A DNA stretch of 64,000 bases from positions 41,110 through 105,109 of the forward strand of contig CAJTVQ010000009.1 in NCBI GenBank assembly GCA_910579935.1, in the 5' to 3' direction. The position numbers and the translations under genes are program-made. Positions 42,521 to 51,468 of this stretch are shown here, piece after piece (the stretch's first letter is position 1; each line of letters opens with the position of its first letter). The DNA comes from an uncultured Lachnospiraceae bacterium (lineage in GTDB: Bacteria; Bacillota; Clostridia; Lachnospirales; Lachnospiraceae). The notes beneath the pieces are model-generated. The model searched no databases. It was not told where the DNA came from and was given only the letters and a program-made list of their open reading frames with translations.

Positions 42521-43408
42521 ATGCGGAGTGAAAAAGAAATGATGGATATGATACTGGGAGTTGCCGAACGGGACGAACGCATCCGGGGCGTGTATATGAA
42601 CGGTTCCAGAACCAATCCGAATGCCCCGCACGATATTTTCCAGGATTATGACATTGTATACGTGGTGAGGGAAACGGCTTCCTTCATTGCAGATGAAAGC
42701 TGGATAGACGTATTCGGCAGACGGCTGTATATGCAGATGCCGGATAAAATGGACGGGCTCAGGGGAATGGAAACGGATTTTGCGAATCACTATGCGTACC
42801 TGATGCAGTTTGCGGACGGAAACCGTATGGATCTGACGATCATGACGCCGGAGTACGGCATCAGGAATATACGCCATGACAAACTCTGTGTGATACTGAT
42901 GGACAAGGACGGTGTCCTGCCGGAGATTCTGGCGCCGTCGGATGAAAGTCACTGGGTGAAGAAACCGACTGCCGCAGAATATTTCTGCTGCTGCAATGAG
43001 TTCTGGTGGATGCAGAACAGTGTGGGCAAAGGATTGTGGAGACGGGAAATGACCTATGCAATGGACATGCTGAATCTGTATATCAGACCGCAGCTGTTCA
43101 GGATGCTTTCGTGGTATGCAGGGATGCGTACGGGCTTTTCATGCAGTGTGGGGAAATCGGGAAAGTATTTGCACAACTATCTTTCGGAAGAAGAGTACGG
43201 AAGGTTAATGCGGACTTATCCGAACAGTGACAGGGAATGTGTCTGGAAGGCTGTTTTTGAAATGTGCAGTCTGTTTGATGAAATGGCGCGCAGGGTCGGA
43301 GAGAAGCTGGGGTATCCTTATCAGGAAGAGGAAGCGAAGGGAAGTCTGCTGTTTTTGGATCATACACATGGGCTGGCGGAGGATGCGGAAGACATACAGA
43401 TAGAATGA
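42521..43408 (+). CDS. ANT(6)-like aminoglycoside nucleotidyltransferase family protein
   Basis: A 295-residue protein of the AadE/ANT(6) streptomycin adenylyltransferase family. The nucleotidyltransferase core is MNGSRTNPNAPHDIFQDYDIVYVV (split GSR and the DYD metal-binding pair near residues 25-45). Further conserved pieces are LMQFADGNRMDLTI, EYFCCCNEFWWMQ and a C-terminal helical domain. True resistance enzymes have this same length; chromosomal homologues in Clostridia are common and need not give resistance. ATG 42521 lies 8 nt after AGGAGG. There are no mobile-element signs around it and its composition matches the surroundings. Confidence 0.85.
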   Translation: MRSEKEMMDMILGVAERDERIRGVYMNGSRTNPNAPHDIFQDYDIVYVVRETASFIADESWIDVFGRRLYMQMPDKMDGLRGMETDFANHYAYLMQFADGNRMDLTIMTPEYGIRNIRHDKLCVILMDKDGVLPEILAPSDESHWVKKPTAAEYFCCCNEFWWMQNSVGKGLWRREMTYAMDMLNLYIRPQLFRMLSWYAGMRTGFSCSVGKSGKYLHNYLSEEEYGRLMRTYPNSDRECVWKAVFEMCSLFDEMARRVGEKLGYPYQEEEAKGSLLFLDHTHGLAEDAEDIQIE

Positions 43409-43560
43409 TGTGGCAAATTGTACAAACAATTCGTGCCTTATATTGATAAAATCACACAAAAATAAGAAAAAACAAAAAAAGTATTAGCGAAACTTCTTTT
43501 TTTAGGTTAAACTAATATATAAGGGAACTTATTGGCCAGCGTGGAAAGAGAAGGGATGGC

Positions 43561-44073
43561 ATGTTTGAAAAAGGTGATTTTATTGTGTATGGCAATACCG
43601 GTGTGTGTGAAGTGAAAGATATTACAACGTTAAGAATGAAAGACGTTCCGAAAGACAGGCTGTATTATCTTTTAAGTCCTGTTCACCATAAGGAAAGCAA
43701 GATATTCACGCCGGTAGACAGCGACAAAACCGTTATGCGTGCGGTTTTGACGAAAGAGGAAGCGGAAGAGCTGATTGACAGCATTCCTGAAATTGACGAA
43801 TTGTGGGTAAGCAATGATAAGCTGAGGGAAGAAAAGTATAAGGAGACCATGAAAAGCTGTGAGTGCAGGGACTGGATCAAGATTATCAAAACACTGTATC
43901 TGCGAAAGCAGGAACGAATCGCGCAGGGAAAGAAAACAACGGCAATGGATGACAGGTATCTTCGTCTGGCGGAGGAAAATCTTTATTCGGAATTAGCTCT
44001 TGCTCTTGGAATTCCCAAGGATGGGATGGAGGAGTATATTACAAAGCGGATGACGGCGATGGGTGTGAAATGA
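43561..44073 (+). CDS. CarD-family transcriptional regulator
   Basis: A 170-residue CarD/CdnL-type regulator with the RNA-polymerase-interacting Tudor-like domain at the N-terminus (MFEKGDFIVYGNTGVCEVKDI) and a helical C-terminal domain (RDWIKIIKTLYLRKQERIAQGK to LALALGIPKDGMEEYI). Family members bind the polymerase beta subunit and stabilise open promoter complexes, usually at rRNA and growth-related promoters. It is preceded by an AT-rich 150-bp region with an AATTGT/ACAATT inverted repeat at 43416-43431. It is probably monocistronic. Confidence 0.9.
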   Translation: MFEKGDFIVYGNTGVCEVKDITTLRMKDVPKDRLYYLLSPVHHKESKIFTPVDSDKTVMRAVLTKEEAEELIDSIPEIDELWVSNDKLREEKYKETMKSCECRDWIKIIKTLYLRKQERIAQGKKTTAMDDRYLRLAEENLYSELALALGIPKDGMEEYITKRMTAMGVK

Positions 44074-44098
44074 TGCGAATGCTATGGTGAAAGGCAGC

Positions 44099-44132
44099 GC
44101 TCCGGCCAAAGGGATTTCGCGGCGGCCGGAGC
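44099..44132 (+). other. GC-rich inverted repeat after carD-like gene
   Basis: GCTCCGGCC (44099-44107) and GGCCGGAGC (44124-44132) form a perfect 9-bp stem with a 16-nt loop. No T-run follows directly (the nearest is near 44157), so it is either an atypical terminator or a structured RNA element. Confidence 0.55.
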
Positions 44133-44190
44133 TGGATGCTGGCTAAATATTACCGGATTTTTTATAAGAATATAAAAAATAAAAAAGTTC

Positions 44191-44219
44191 TTGCATTATG
44201 AAAGGAAATGTGATAATAT
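44191..44219 (+). promoter_or_regulatory. Promoter of tRNA-Gly
   Basis: TTGCAT (44191-44196) and TAATAT (44214-44219) with a 17-bp spacer, about 44 bp before the mature tRNA. Confidence 0.55.
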
Positions 44220-44262
44220 CTTAGTTGTTGGTAAATGAATACTCCGGTTACGGATAAGACAT

Positions 44263-44333
44263 GCGGGTGTAGTTCAATGGTAGAACACTAGCCTTCCAAG
44301 CTAGATACGTGGGTTCGATTCCCATCACCCGCT
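44263..44333 (+). tRNA. tRNA-Gly (anticodon TCC)
   Basis: A 71-nt cloverleaf: acceptor GCGGGTG/CACCCGC, D-loop with AGTTCAATGG, anticodon stem CTAGC/GCTAG with loop CTTCCAA (anticodon TCC) and T-arm GTGGG TTCGATT CCCAT. Discriminator base T; the 3' CCA is not encoded, and TTTTTT follows, which may terminate transcription. Confidence 0.97.
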
Positions 44334-44416
44334 TTTTTGCAGCCTGATTCTGGTCGAAGCGGTTGCTTTTTTTATACTTACTTATATAAAAATATTTATG
44401 GGGGCAGGGAATAGAA

Positions 44417-45787
44417 ATGGAGAGAGAAAAACTTGGTTCCCGTCTTGGATTTATTCTTCTTTCGGCGGGATGTGCAATCGGAATTGGAAATGTATGGAGA
44501 TTTCCTTATGTGACAGGCAAATACGGCGGCGGAGTGTTTGTATTGTTTTATCTGTTTTTTCTGGTGCTCATGGGTCTTCCGGTTATGACAATGGAATTTG
44601 CGGTAGGACGGGCCAGCAGGAAAAGTGTGATAAAGAGTTTTCAGGAATTAGAGAAGCCCGGACAGAAGTGGCATCTGCACGGGTATGTGGGTCTTGCGGG
44701 AAATTATTGCCTGATGATGTTTTATACTACGGTAGCGGGCTGGATGCTGTATTATTTTTATCTGATGCTGACCGGAAGGTTTGCAGGGGCGGATGCGGAA
44801 GCTGTCGGCGGGATTTTTTCCGACATGCTGGGCAGACCGGGCGTCATGATGCTGCTGATGGGCATGGTAGTGGCTGTGGGTTTTGGCATCTGTTCGCTGG
44901 GGCTTCAGAACGGCGTGGAGCGAATTACGAAATTTATGATGGCGGCTCTGCTTGTTATCATGCTGGCGCTTGCCGTTCACAGCATACTGATGGACGGGGG
45001 AGCGGAAGGACTCCGGTTTTATCTTCTGCCGGACTGGGAGAGAACGGTGGAAGTCGGTATTGGGGAAACGGTTGTGGGTGCCATGAACCAGGCGTTTTTT
45101 ACGCTGAGTCTGGGAATCGGCGCCATGGCGATCTTCGGCAGTTATATTGACAAAGAGCATACCCTTTTAAAAGAATCGGTGAATATTGCCGTTTTGGATA
45201 CGTTTGTGGCAATCGTGGCAGGTTTGATCATTTTTCCGGCCTGCTCTGCGTTCGGCATCAGTCCTGACAGCGGGCCGTCGCTTATCTTTATTACGCTGCC
45301 TAATGTATTTAACAGTATGGCCGGAGGCCGGATATGGGGGAGCCTGTTCTTTGTATTTATGTCTTTTGCAGCATTTTCCACGGTGCTGGCGGTTTTTGAA
45401 AACATTATTTCCTGCGGTATGGATATGTGCGGATGGAGCAGGAGAAAGTCCAGTATCATCAATATGATACTGGTAGCTGTGCTGTCGGTGCCATGTGTGC
45501 TTGGCTTTAATGTTTGGGCGGGATTCATGCCTTTCGGTGAGGGCAGTAATATTTTGGATTTGGAAGATTTTATTGTAAGCAGTGTGATATTGCCGCTGGG
45601 GTCTTTTGTCTATCTGATTTTCTGTGTCAGCAGGTTTGGCTGGGGTTTTGAGTTTTATCTGAAAGAAACCAATACGGGCAGGGGGATGCGTCTGCCCGGC
45701 ATGTTGAAAGGGTATTTGCAATATGTGCTGCCCCTGCTGATACTGTTCCTTTTTATTCAGGGAATTGTGGGGAAGTTTTTTGCATAA
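44417..45787 (+). CDS. Sodium-dependent transporter, NSS (SNF) family
   Basis: A 456-residue neurotransmitter:sodium-symporter-family protein with about eleven to twelve membrane helices. The TM1 signature GFILLSAGCAIGIGNVWRFPYV (unwound sodium and substrate region) is split by GIGNVWRFP; TM6 has the TLSLGIGAM segment and TM8 the AAFSTVLAVFEN segment. Bacterial members import amino acids (leucine, tryptophan, methionine or alanine types) with sodium. The ATG is preceded by GGGGGCAGGG. It follows the tRNA-Gly gene; no regulator is linked. The substrate cannot be read from sequence. Confidence 0.92.
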   Translation: MEREKLGSRLGFILLSAGCAIGIGNVWRFPYVTGKYGGGVFVLFYLFFLVLMGLPVMTMEFAVGRASRKSVIKSFQELEKPGQKWHLHGYVGLAGNYCLMMFYTTVAGWMLYYFYLMLTGRFAGADAEAVGGIFSDMLGRPGVMMLLMGMVVAVGFGICSLGLQNGVERITKFMMAALLVIMLALAVHSILMDGGAEGLRFYLLPDWERTVEVGIGETVVGAMNQAFFTLSLGIGAMAIFGSYIDKEHTLLKESVNIAVLDTFVAIVAGLIIFPACSAFGISPDSGPSLIFITLPNVFNSMAGGRIWGSLFFVFMSFAAFSTVLAVFENIISCGMDMCGWSRRKSSIINMILVAVLSVPCVLGFNVWAGFMPFGEGSNILDLEDFIVSSVILPLGSFVYLIFCVSRFGWGFEFYLKETNTGRGMRLPGMLKGYLQYVLPLLILFLFIQGIVGKFFA

Positions 45788-45942
45788 GCGGAAATAGAAG
45801 GGCAGAACTGCTTTAGAAAAAATTAAGGTTTCATCTGTTTTTTGGGCTGGAAAAACGGAAGGGTTTATGATACGCTGTAAAAGCAGTGTTGACTGATGAT
45901 ACGGGAAATTGGATTTACAAAGGGAGAATAGGGTGATTTCGG

Positions 45943-46806
45943 ATGATTAAGTTAAAAAAAGCGGCAGCATTGGCGTTGTGTTTGTGCCTGATAACCGGTA
46001 CCGCGGTACAGGCGAAGGCTGTTTCCGCGGGAGAAACGGATTATTCAGCGGTATTTGATGCAGAATATTATTACAGGACCTATCCTGATGTGCAGAAGGC
46101 AGTCGGGCATGATGCGGATAAGCTGTTAAATCATTTCCTTACTTCGGGAATGAAAGAGGGACGGACAGCGAAACCGGATTTTGATGTACATGCATATATG
46201 AAAAACAATTTGGACCTGCTGGTCGTATATGGTGTGAAGGATTTAAGCAAATATTATTATCATTACATGGAGTCGGGGGCAAAAGAGGGGCGGATTGCCA
46301 CTTCTGTCAAGGCGGCAGACAATACGGATGAAATCGCCTCTTTTTCCACGAATTACAATGCCGCTGAAGACAGGGCAGTGAATGTGGAACTGGCATCGGC
46401 GCGTATTGACGGCATAGTGGTTCAGCCGGGAGAGTCTTTTTCTTTCAGTGATTCCATTATGTCCCGTACCCTGGAGAACGGTTATGTAGTGGCTCCTTCC
46501 TTTGCAAGCGGCAGGGTGGTGTCCAGTATTGGGGGCGGTATCTGCCAGGTTTCGTCAACCTTATATGTGACGATGCTGTTATCTTCCATCCCGGCGACGG
46601 AGCGGTATGCACATTCCCTGGAGGTGGATTATGTTCCGAAGGGATTGGATTCCGCTATTGTGGAGGGAGTAAAGGACCTGAGGTTCCGGAATCCTTACGA
46701 TTATCCGGTCTGTATTCACTCTTCGGCAAAGGATGGGACTTTGACGGTAAGCATCAGTAAGGCGGAAGCGATACCGGAAGGAATGGTATTGATAGAACGA
46801 AGATAA
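45943..46806 (+). CDS. Secreted VanW-family protein with N-terminal tandem repeats
   Basis: A 287-residue exported protein with a signal peptide (LKKAAALALCLCLITGTAVQA). Residues 30-110 hold two related units: FDAEYYYRTYPDVQKAV...HFLTSGMKEGR (abbreviated) and FDVHAYMKNNLDLLVVYG...HYMESGAKEGR, each of about 40 residues and ending in G-x-K-E-G-R. The C-terminal VanW domain (about 125-285) has PGESFSFSD, GGGICQVSSTLY and LRFRNPYDYPV. VanW proteins are accessory to vancomycin resistance clusters and otherwise common surface proteins of unknown role; no van genes are here. A weak promoter TTGGGC-18-TATGAT (45842-45871) precedes it. Confidence 0.88.
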   Translation: MIKLKKAAALALCLCLITGTAVQAKAVSAGETDYSAVFDAEYYYRTYPDVQKAVGHDADKLLNHFLTSGMKEGRTAKPDFDVHAYMKNNLDLLVVYGVKDLSKYYYHYMESGAKEGRIATSVKAADNTDEIASFSTNYNAAEDRAVNVELASARIDGIVVQPGESFSFSDSIMSRTLENGYVVAPSFASGRVVSSIGGGICQVSSTLYVTMLLSSIPATERYAHSLEVDYVPKGLDSAIVEGVKDLRFRNPYDYPVCIHSSAKDGTLTVSISKAEAIPEGMVLIERR

Positions 46807-46820
46807 AAGACAGGAAACGG

Positions 46821-46845
46821 AAAATGGGCAGCGATGCCCATTTTT
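46821..46845 (+). terminator. Terminator after the VanW-family gene
   Basis: AAATGGGCA and TGCCCATTT form a 9-bp stem with a GCGA tetraloop, followed by further T residues (46841-46849). Confidence 0.9.
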
Positions 46846-47020
46846 GTTTTTCTTTTTCCGGAATACAATGAAATAGAGCAGGAAGGGTCTGCGGTTCGCA
46901 GGAATTTGAAAAAAGGGGATGACAAAGAAAATAAGGAGCGTTAGAATAGATGTATACAACTTAGCGTTGAAATGACGAAATGAAAAGGGGGAATGGGTTT
47001 CAGGACAAGGAGGTAAAGAT

Positions 47021-47314
47021 ATGCCGGATTTGGAACAGACAGTGATAACAAAGGATAATTTATGGGAAGTAATTGCTTCGTATCAGGGAGAGGGATTTTA
47101 TACGGCAAAACAGCTTCCGTTCACTTATAGTATTAAAGGGGGCGAATTCTTTACCGAAAGAAAAAAGAAATCCATTACGAGGGCAACCTTTGAACAGGCT
47201 TATCAAAAGATTCAGGATGACAGGGAACATAAGATTGTAGGCCCCAAGACGCTGAACTGTTTCGGTGCGCCTTATGTCTGGGCGGTGTTTAAGGCGCTTG
47301 GAATTGTGTCATGA
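47021..47314 (+). CDS. Hypothetical protein, 97 residues
   Basis: A small cytosolic protein with a consensus AAGGAGG ribosome site and codon use like its neighbours, so it is probably real. The N-terminal half is mixed (NLWEVIASYQGEGFYTAKQLPF), the middle is basic and the end carries a hydrophobic, glycine/proline-marked segment (KTLNCFGAPYVWAVFKALG). No domain was recognised. It lies 65 bp before the exported repeat protein and two-component genes and may belong to that unit. Confidence 0.6.
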   Translation: MPDLEQTVITKDNLWEVIASYQGEGFYTAKQLPFTYSIKGGEFFTERKKKSITRATFEQAYQKIQDDREHKIVGPKTLNCFGAPYVWAVFKALGIVS

Positions 47315-47379
47315 GAGGGATTGGCACAGTTTTGGGGAGAAGTCCGGCATGACTGCGATTCGGGGGAAATAACGGAAAA

Positions 47380-48540
47380 ATGAACATAATAGATGGAAGT
47401 ATTAAAAAGAAGTTCATAAGACCGCTGGCAGTTTGGGTAGCCCTGCTGTGTATTTTGCCGGATATGCAGGCTGCGGCAGCGGAAAGAGCGGAAGCCGTCC
47501 GTGAAATGCCGGCGGCATCCGGACAAGAGCTGCAGGAAGGACGGGACGGGGAGGATGTAAGGGAACTGTATGAGGAATATTGCGGGAAAATTGAGTCCGT
47601 GGAATACAGGGCGGATATTCAGGCCTGTGGTTTCCGTGTGATTGAAGAACAGATTTTTCCTGTCAGAATGAGACAGTTCGGGGAGGTCAGCGTCATACCG
47701 GCTTTTGATGAGGAATATAACCGGCTGGCCTTGTTTTTTGTTTCGCAGAACGGTACGGTCGTATATAAAACGGAGCAGCTGGAGACGAACAATTGCAGCA
47801 GGGGGGAATTAAGGCAGCCGACACAGGAAATTTCCGCCATATCATTGCAGGATGTGGACGGGGATGCACGGATGGATCTTGTACTGATTACGGTCTGTGA
47901 TGACGAGGACGGCGCTTATAAGGTGGGGGACGTATTATTCCAGAATGTGTGGGGGACCGGATTTTACCGGGATTACCGCGTTTCCGGCAAAATAAACAGC
48001 TTCGGGATGAATAAGAGTATTGAAATGATCACGGCTTTTGTAAGGGGCGGGAATTCTACGGAATTTCTGTATACGGCATCTACATTGGAGGAATTGCTGG
48101 AGAACGGCTTTCAGATCATCACGGAGCAGTACTATCCAAGGAATTTTGAAAAATTAGGAAGGCTTCAGGTGGTTCCGGGAACATACCGTATAGCAGATTA
48201 TGATGTATTTATGATCTATCTGGTGGATGCGGACGGTTATATTGTGTCCGGTCTGCAGCCTATGGGGAATTATGACAATTTATATGCGCTTAAGGGTATC
48301 AGCTGCAGGGATATTGACGGGGACGGATTAAAAGATATCGTGGTGCTGGCACGGTACAGCTATGAAGGAAGCGGGCATCAGCTGATCGTGAAGAGCGACT
48401 ATACCGTTTATTATCAGAGGACCGGCGGCTTCTCGGCGGATGAGAAGATAAAAGAGTGGTATCCGTGCAGCGATGAAGAGACAATGGAAGGGCTTGTGGA
48501 GAAAGCACGTGAATTTTGGGGGTGGAAATCAGAACAATGA
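47380..48540 (+). CDS. Exported protein with VCBS/FG-GAP-like repeats
   Basis: A 386-residue protein with an N-terminal signal/anchor segment (RPLAVWVALLCILPDMQAAAA). Two calcium-binding-like repeats are evident: QDVDGDARMDLVLI near residue 160 and RDIDGDGLKDIVVL near 310, which follow the D-x-D-G-D-x-x-x-D pattern of VCBS/FG-GAP beta-propeller blades. Intervening regions are beta-rich. It overlaps the response regulator start by 4 bp (ATGA), so it belongs to the operon with the two-component system and may provide or sense its extracellular signal. Start is ATG 47380 with a weak upstream site (GGAAAAATG). Confidence 0.7.
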   Translation: MNIIDGSIKKKFIRPLAVWVALLCILPDMQAAAAERAEAVREMPAASGQELQEGRDGEDVRELYEEYCGKIESVEYRADIQACGFRVIEEQIFPVRMRQFGEVSVIPAFDEEYNRLALFFVSQNGTVVYKTEQLETNNCSRGELRQPTQEISAISLQDVDGDARMDLVLITVCDDEDGAYKVGDVLFQNVWGTGFYRDYRVSGKINSFGMNKSIEMITAFVRGGNSTEFLYTASTLEELLENGFQIITEQYYPRNFEKLGRLQVVPGTYRIADYDVFMIYLVDADGYIVSGLQPMGNYDNLYALKGISCRDIDGDGLKDIVVLARYSYEGSGHQLIVKSDYTVYYQRTGGFSADEKIKEWYPCSDEETMEGLVEKAREFWGWKSEQ

Positions 48541-49193
48541 TTAAGATACTTGTAGTAGATGATGAACAGTCGATCTGCGATCTGATCGATCTGAATCTGT
48601 CATCCGCCGGTTATCACTGTACCTGTGTGCAGGACGGTATGGATGCCATTAATATAATAGAAAAAGATGCGTTTGATCTGATCCTTTTGGATGTTATGCT
48701 TCCAGGAGCGGACGGATATGATGTTATGGAGTACATACGGCCGTTTGGAATCCCGGTGATATTCATAACTGCAAAACATGAGGTAAGGGACAGGGTCAAG
48801 GGACTGAAGCTGGGAGCGGATGATTATTTGGTGAAGCCTTTTGACGTGGTGGAACTGGTAGCGAGGGTAGAGGCGGTACTGCGCCGTTATAATAAGGCGG
48901 AGCAGACCGTTACGGCAGGAGATGTGGTAGTAGACGTAGAAGCAAGACGGGTGACGAAAGCGGGGCAGCCGGTGGTGCTGACGAATAAGGAATTCGGACT
49001 GCTGCTGCTGTTTGTAAAAAATAAGAATGTAGCGTTATTCCGGGAGACCCTGTATGAGAAAGTATGGGAAGGGGAGTATTTCGGAGACAGTCGAACCCTT
49101 GACCTGCATGTACAGCGCCTGAGGCGGAAACTGGGATGGGAACATAATCTGGTAGCCGTGTATAAGGTTGGTTACCGGTTAGAGGTAGAATAA
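48537..49193 (+). CDS. OmpR-family response regulator
   Basis: A 218-residue regulator: receiver (acidic pocket in VVDDEQ, phospho-acceptor Asp near 50 in LILLDVMLPGADGY, Thr in FITAK, Lys in LVKPFD) and winged-helix effector (LTNKEFGLL, YKVGYRLE). ATG 48537 overlaps the stop of the preceding gene; an in-frame TTG at 48516 is less likely because the receiver then gains seven non-conserved residues. The kinase follows with a 1-nt overlap (TAATG), so the pair is translationally coupled. Confidence 0.93.
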   Translation: MIKILVVDDEQSICDLIDLNLSSAGYHCTCVQDGMDAINIIEKDAFDLILLDVMLPGADGYDVMEYIRPFGIPVIFITAKHEVRDRVKGLKLGADDYLVKPFDVVELVARVEAVLRRYNKAEQTVTAGDVVVDVEARRVTKAGQPVVLTNKEFGLLLLFVKNKNVALFRETLYEKVWEGEYFGDSRTLDLHVQRLRRKLGWEHNLVAVYKVGYRLEVE

Positions 49194-50611
49194 TGAAATT
49201 TTCGTTCAAACTGCTGCTGTGGACGATCGTATTATTGGCAGCGGCATTGGGATTCAGCGGATTTTATTTTGTAAATTATGTATTTGAAACTTCTCTGGCA
49301 AGGGAAGTGGGACAGGCTTCGGATGAGAGCAGTATCCTGAGTTTTGCTTTTGAGACGGCAGCCCTGAATGTGCCCGCCCAGTACGGCATACTGCCGGACA
49401 ACAGGGTGGAAGAAATTGCTTCCAATCTGGAGGCAGGAGGGCACAGCGCCAGCCGCTTTATTCGCATTTCCGATGAAAAAAGAGATGTGTTGTATGCCAG
49501 TAATGGTTTCGGGGCGGATGATGAACTGCTTCACAAGATGGATGAAGATACAAAAAACTACCGGATCGTTGAGTGGAACGGTCGCTATTATGTACATACC
49601 GGAGCGATGGTAAATACGCTGAACAGGATTCTCTATATGGAAACGATGCGGGATGTGTCGGAAGTTTTCAATGAACGGGCGATGGGTTTTTCACTTTACC
49701 GGCGGGTTACACTGATCATGCTTTTGGCAGGTACGGTCATTATGCATTTCATATCCTCATGGCTGACGAAGCCGATCCGGATGCTGACGAAAGCGACTAA
49801 ACGGATGGCAGAGGGCGATTATTCTTACCGTGCCGTGCAGGTCAGCCGGGATGAACTGGGACAGCTGACACGGGATTTTAATGTGATGGCGAATGCAATG
49901 GAAGAAAATATTGACAAAATGGAAGAGGAAATCCAGGCCAGAGAGGATTTTGTGGCTGCATTTGCCCATGAACTGAAGACACCTTTGACGGCGATCATTG
50001 GTTACGCCGATATGCTCCGTTCCCATAAAATGGATGAGGAAAAAAGTTTTATGTCCGCAAATTACATCTATACCGAGGGAAAGCGGTTAGAGGCTATGTC
50101 GTTCCGGCTGCTGGATATTATCGTAACGAAACGGGGAGCGGTAGAGTTTCAACGGATTCCTGTCGGAACTGTCTTCGGTTACCTGAAGGGAATGTTTGGG
50201 AAAGACGGGAACATGGTGTTTGATTACCGGTATGAGGACGGCGAAATCCGGGCGGAGGGGGATTTGATCAAGACAGTTTTGGTGAATCTGATAGACAATG
50301 CTTGCAAAGCTTCTGAGCCAGGGAGTCTGATCGAGGTAGCCGGCAGCCGGGTGGAACATGGTTACCGCTTTGCGGTGCAGGATCATGGCATGGGTATACC
50401 TGAGGAGGAACGGCATAAAATCACACAGGCTTTTTATATGGTGGATAAATCCCGTGCAAGAAGCAAAAACGGAGCGGGATTAGGATTGGCGCTTTGCGCG
50501 GAAATACTGAAACTGCATGGAAGCGAACTGGAGATAGAAAGCGAATTGGGAACAGGTTCCCGTATTAGTTTTATCCTTTCGGACAGGGGGGAAGGAAAGC
50601 ATGAAGAATAA
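49193..50611 (+). CDS. Membrane sensor histidine kinase
   Basis: A 472-residue kinase: membrane helix at residues 8-28, an extracellular domain of about 135 residues, a second helix near 165-185, and HAMP (SSWLTKPIRMLTKATKRMAEGDYSY). The HisKA domain has its His near residue 260 in FAHELKTPLTAIIGY, and the ATPase domain has NLIDNACKAS, HGMGIP and GLGLALCAEI. It is the cognate kinase of the regulator encoded immediately upstream. The extracellular domain is not recognised. It overlaps the next gene by 11 bp, which ties the exported 282-residue protein to the same operon. Confidence 0.92.
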   Translation: MKFSFKLLLWTIVLLAAALGFSGFYFVNYVFETSLAREVGQASDESSILSFAFETAALNVPAQYGILPDNRVEEIASNLEAGGHSASRFIRISDEKRDVLYASNGFGADDELLHKMDEDTKNYRIVEWNGRYYVHTGAMVNTLNRILYMETMRDVSEVFNERAMGFSLYRRVTLIMLLAGTVIMHFISSWLTKPIRMLTKATKRMAEGDYSYRAVQVSRDELGQLTRDFNVMANAMEENIDKMEEEIQAREDFVAAFAHELKTPLTAIIGYADMLRSHKMDEEKSFMSANYIYTEGKRLEAMSFRLLDIIVTKRGAVEFQRIPVGTVFGYLKGMFGKDGNMVFDYRYEDGEIRAEGDLIKTVLVNLIDNACKASEPGSLIEVAGSRVEHGYRFAVQDHGMGIPEEERHKITQAFYMVDKSRARSKNGAGLGLALCAEILKLHGSELEIESELGTGSRISFILSDRGEGKHEE

Positions 50612-51449
50612 GGGAAGGGAAGAATGGTTCGGGAACGGCAGGATTGGAAGCGTAAGTATTTTGTTTCTTTTGTGCGCGGGACTGTCCATTGTTCTGTCCG
50701 TATGGGGGCCGGAGACTCTGGCAGAGTATAAGGACAGGGAGATATTGAATGTGATCCATACGGAAGAGGCGGAAACGGCCGGAGAAGGCTACCGGTATAC
50801 GTTGAGCGCCAATGAGAAATTATATATTCTTGCCCAGTGCCTGAACAGCCGGATCTTGTCGGAAAGCGGGCAGAACCTGCAGGGCATGGATTATCAGGAA
50901 CTGAGCGGCAGTTATGCATTTGTGGTCAATCACAAAGGACCGTCAGGACAGGAAATTACCGATGAACAGATTTATGAAACCGGCAACAGGGGGATGGAAG
51001 AATTAAAGGAACTGGGAATTCTGCCCGATGCGGTGAAGGAAGTGGAGCCGGATTCCTATGATGCGGTGCTGTATTCTGCAATTGATATATTGGAACCAAG
51101 GAATAATGTGGCAGTCTGGAAGGTAAGTCTGTCTGACAGTCAGCGGAATGCAAATAAGGCGAACCGTCTGATCGATGCTTATATAGACGCGGACGAGGGG
51201 AAAATCTACGAGTTTTATGTGAGGACGCCTTTAAAATGGGAAGATATCGAGCCGGATGAGGTGGCGCGGAAGTGGAGTGCCTATATGGGACTGAGCGAAC
51301 CGCGCCCCTATGAATCGGATAACCCTTTGCTGGAAACCACGCCGTATTTTAAAAAGTACGTATATATGGGAATCGGCGAGGAACAGACGGTTATGACGAT
51401 CGGCTTTTATGAGGGCATCAATGAATTGTTTTTAAAGATCTCAAAATGA
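50601..51449 (+). CDS. Membrane-anchored hypothetical protein of the two-component operon
   Basis: A 282-residue protein with one N-terminal membrane helix (about residues 15-37, SVSILFLLCAGLSIVLSVWG) and an extracytoplasmic domain rich in acidic residues. No known domain was recognised. Its start lies inside the kinase gene behind GGGGGGAAGG, so it is coupled to the kinase. The location after regulator and kinase, with an exported repeat protein before them, suggests an extracytoplasmic accessory or target of this signalling system. Confidence 0.7.
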   Translation: MKNKGREEWFGNGRIGSVSILFLLCAGLSIVLSVWGPETLAEYKDREILNVIHTEEAETAGEGYRYTLSANEKLYILAQCLNSRILSESGQNLQGMDYQELSGSYAFVVNHKGPSGQEITDEQIYETGNRGMEELKELGILPDAVKEVEPDSYDAVLYSAIDILEPRNNVAVWKVSLSDSQRNANKANRLIDAYIDADEGKIYEFYVRTPLKWEDIEPDEVARKWSAYMGLSEPRPYESDNPLLETTPYFKKYVYMGIGEEQTVMTIGFYEGINELFLKISK

Positions 51450-51468
51450 TGCTTTGTCTGGAGGGGGG

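Noticed and set aside
43416..43431. AATTGT/ACAATT inverted repeat before the CarD-like gene as terminator
   Set aside because: Stem is short and AT-rich with no T-run; kept only as a note in the CarD entry.
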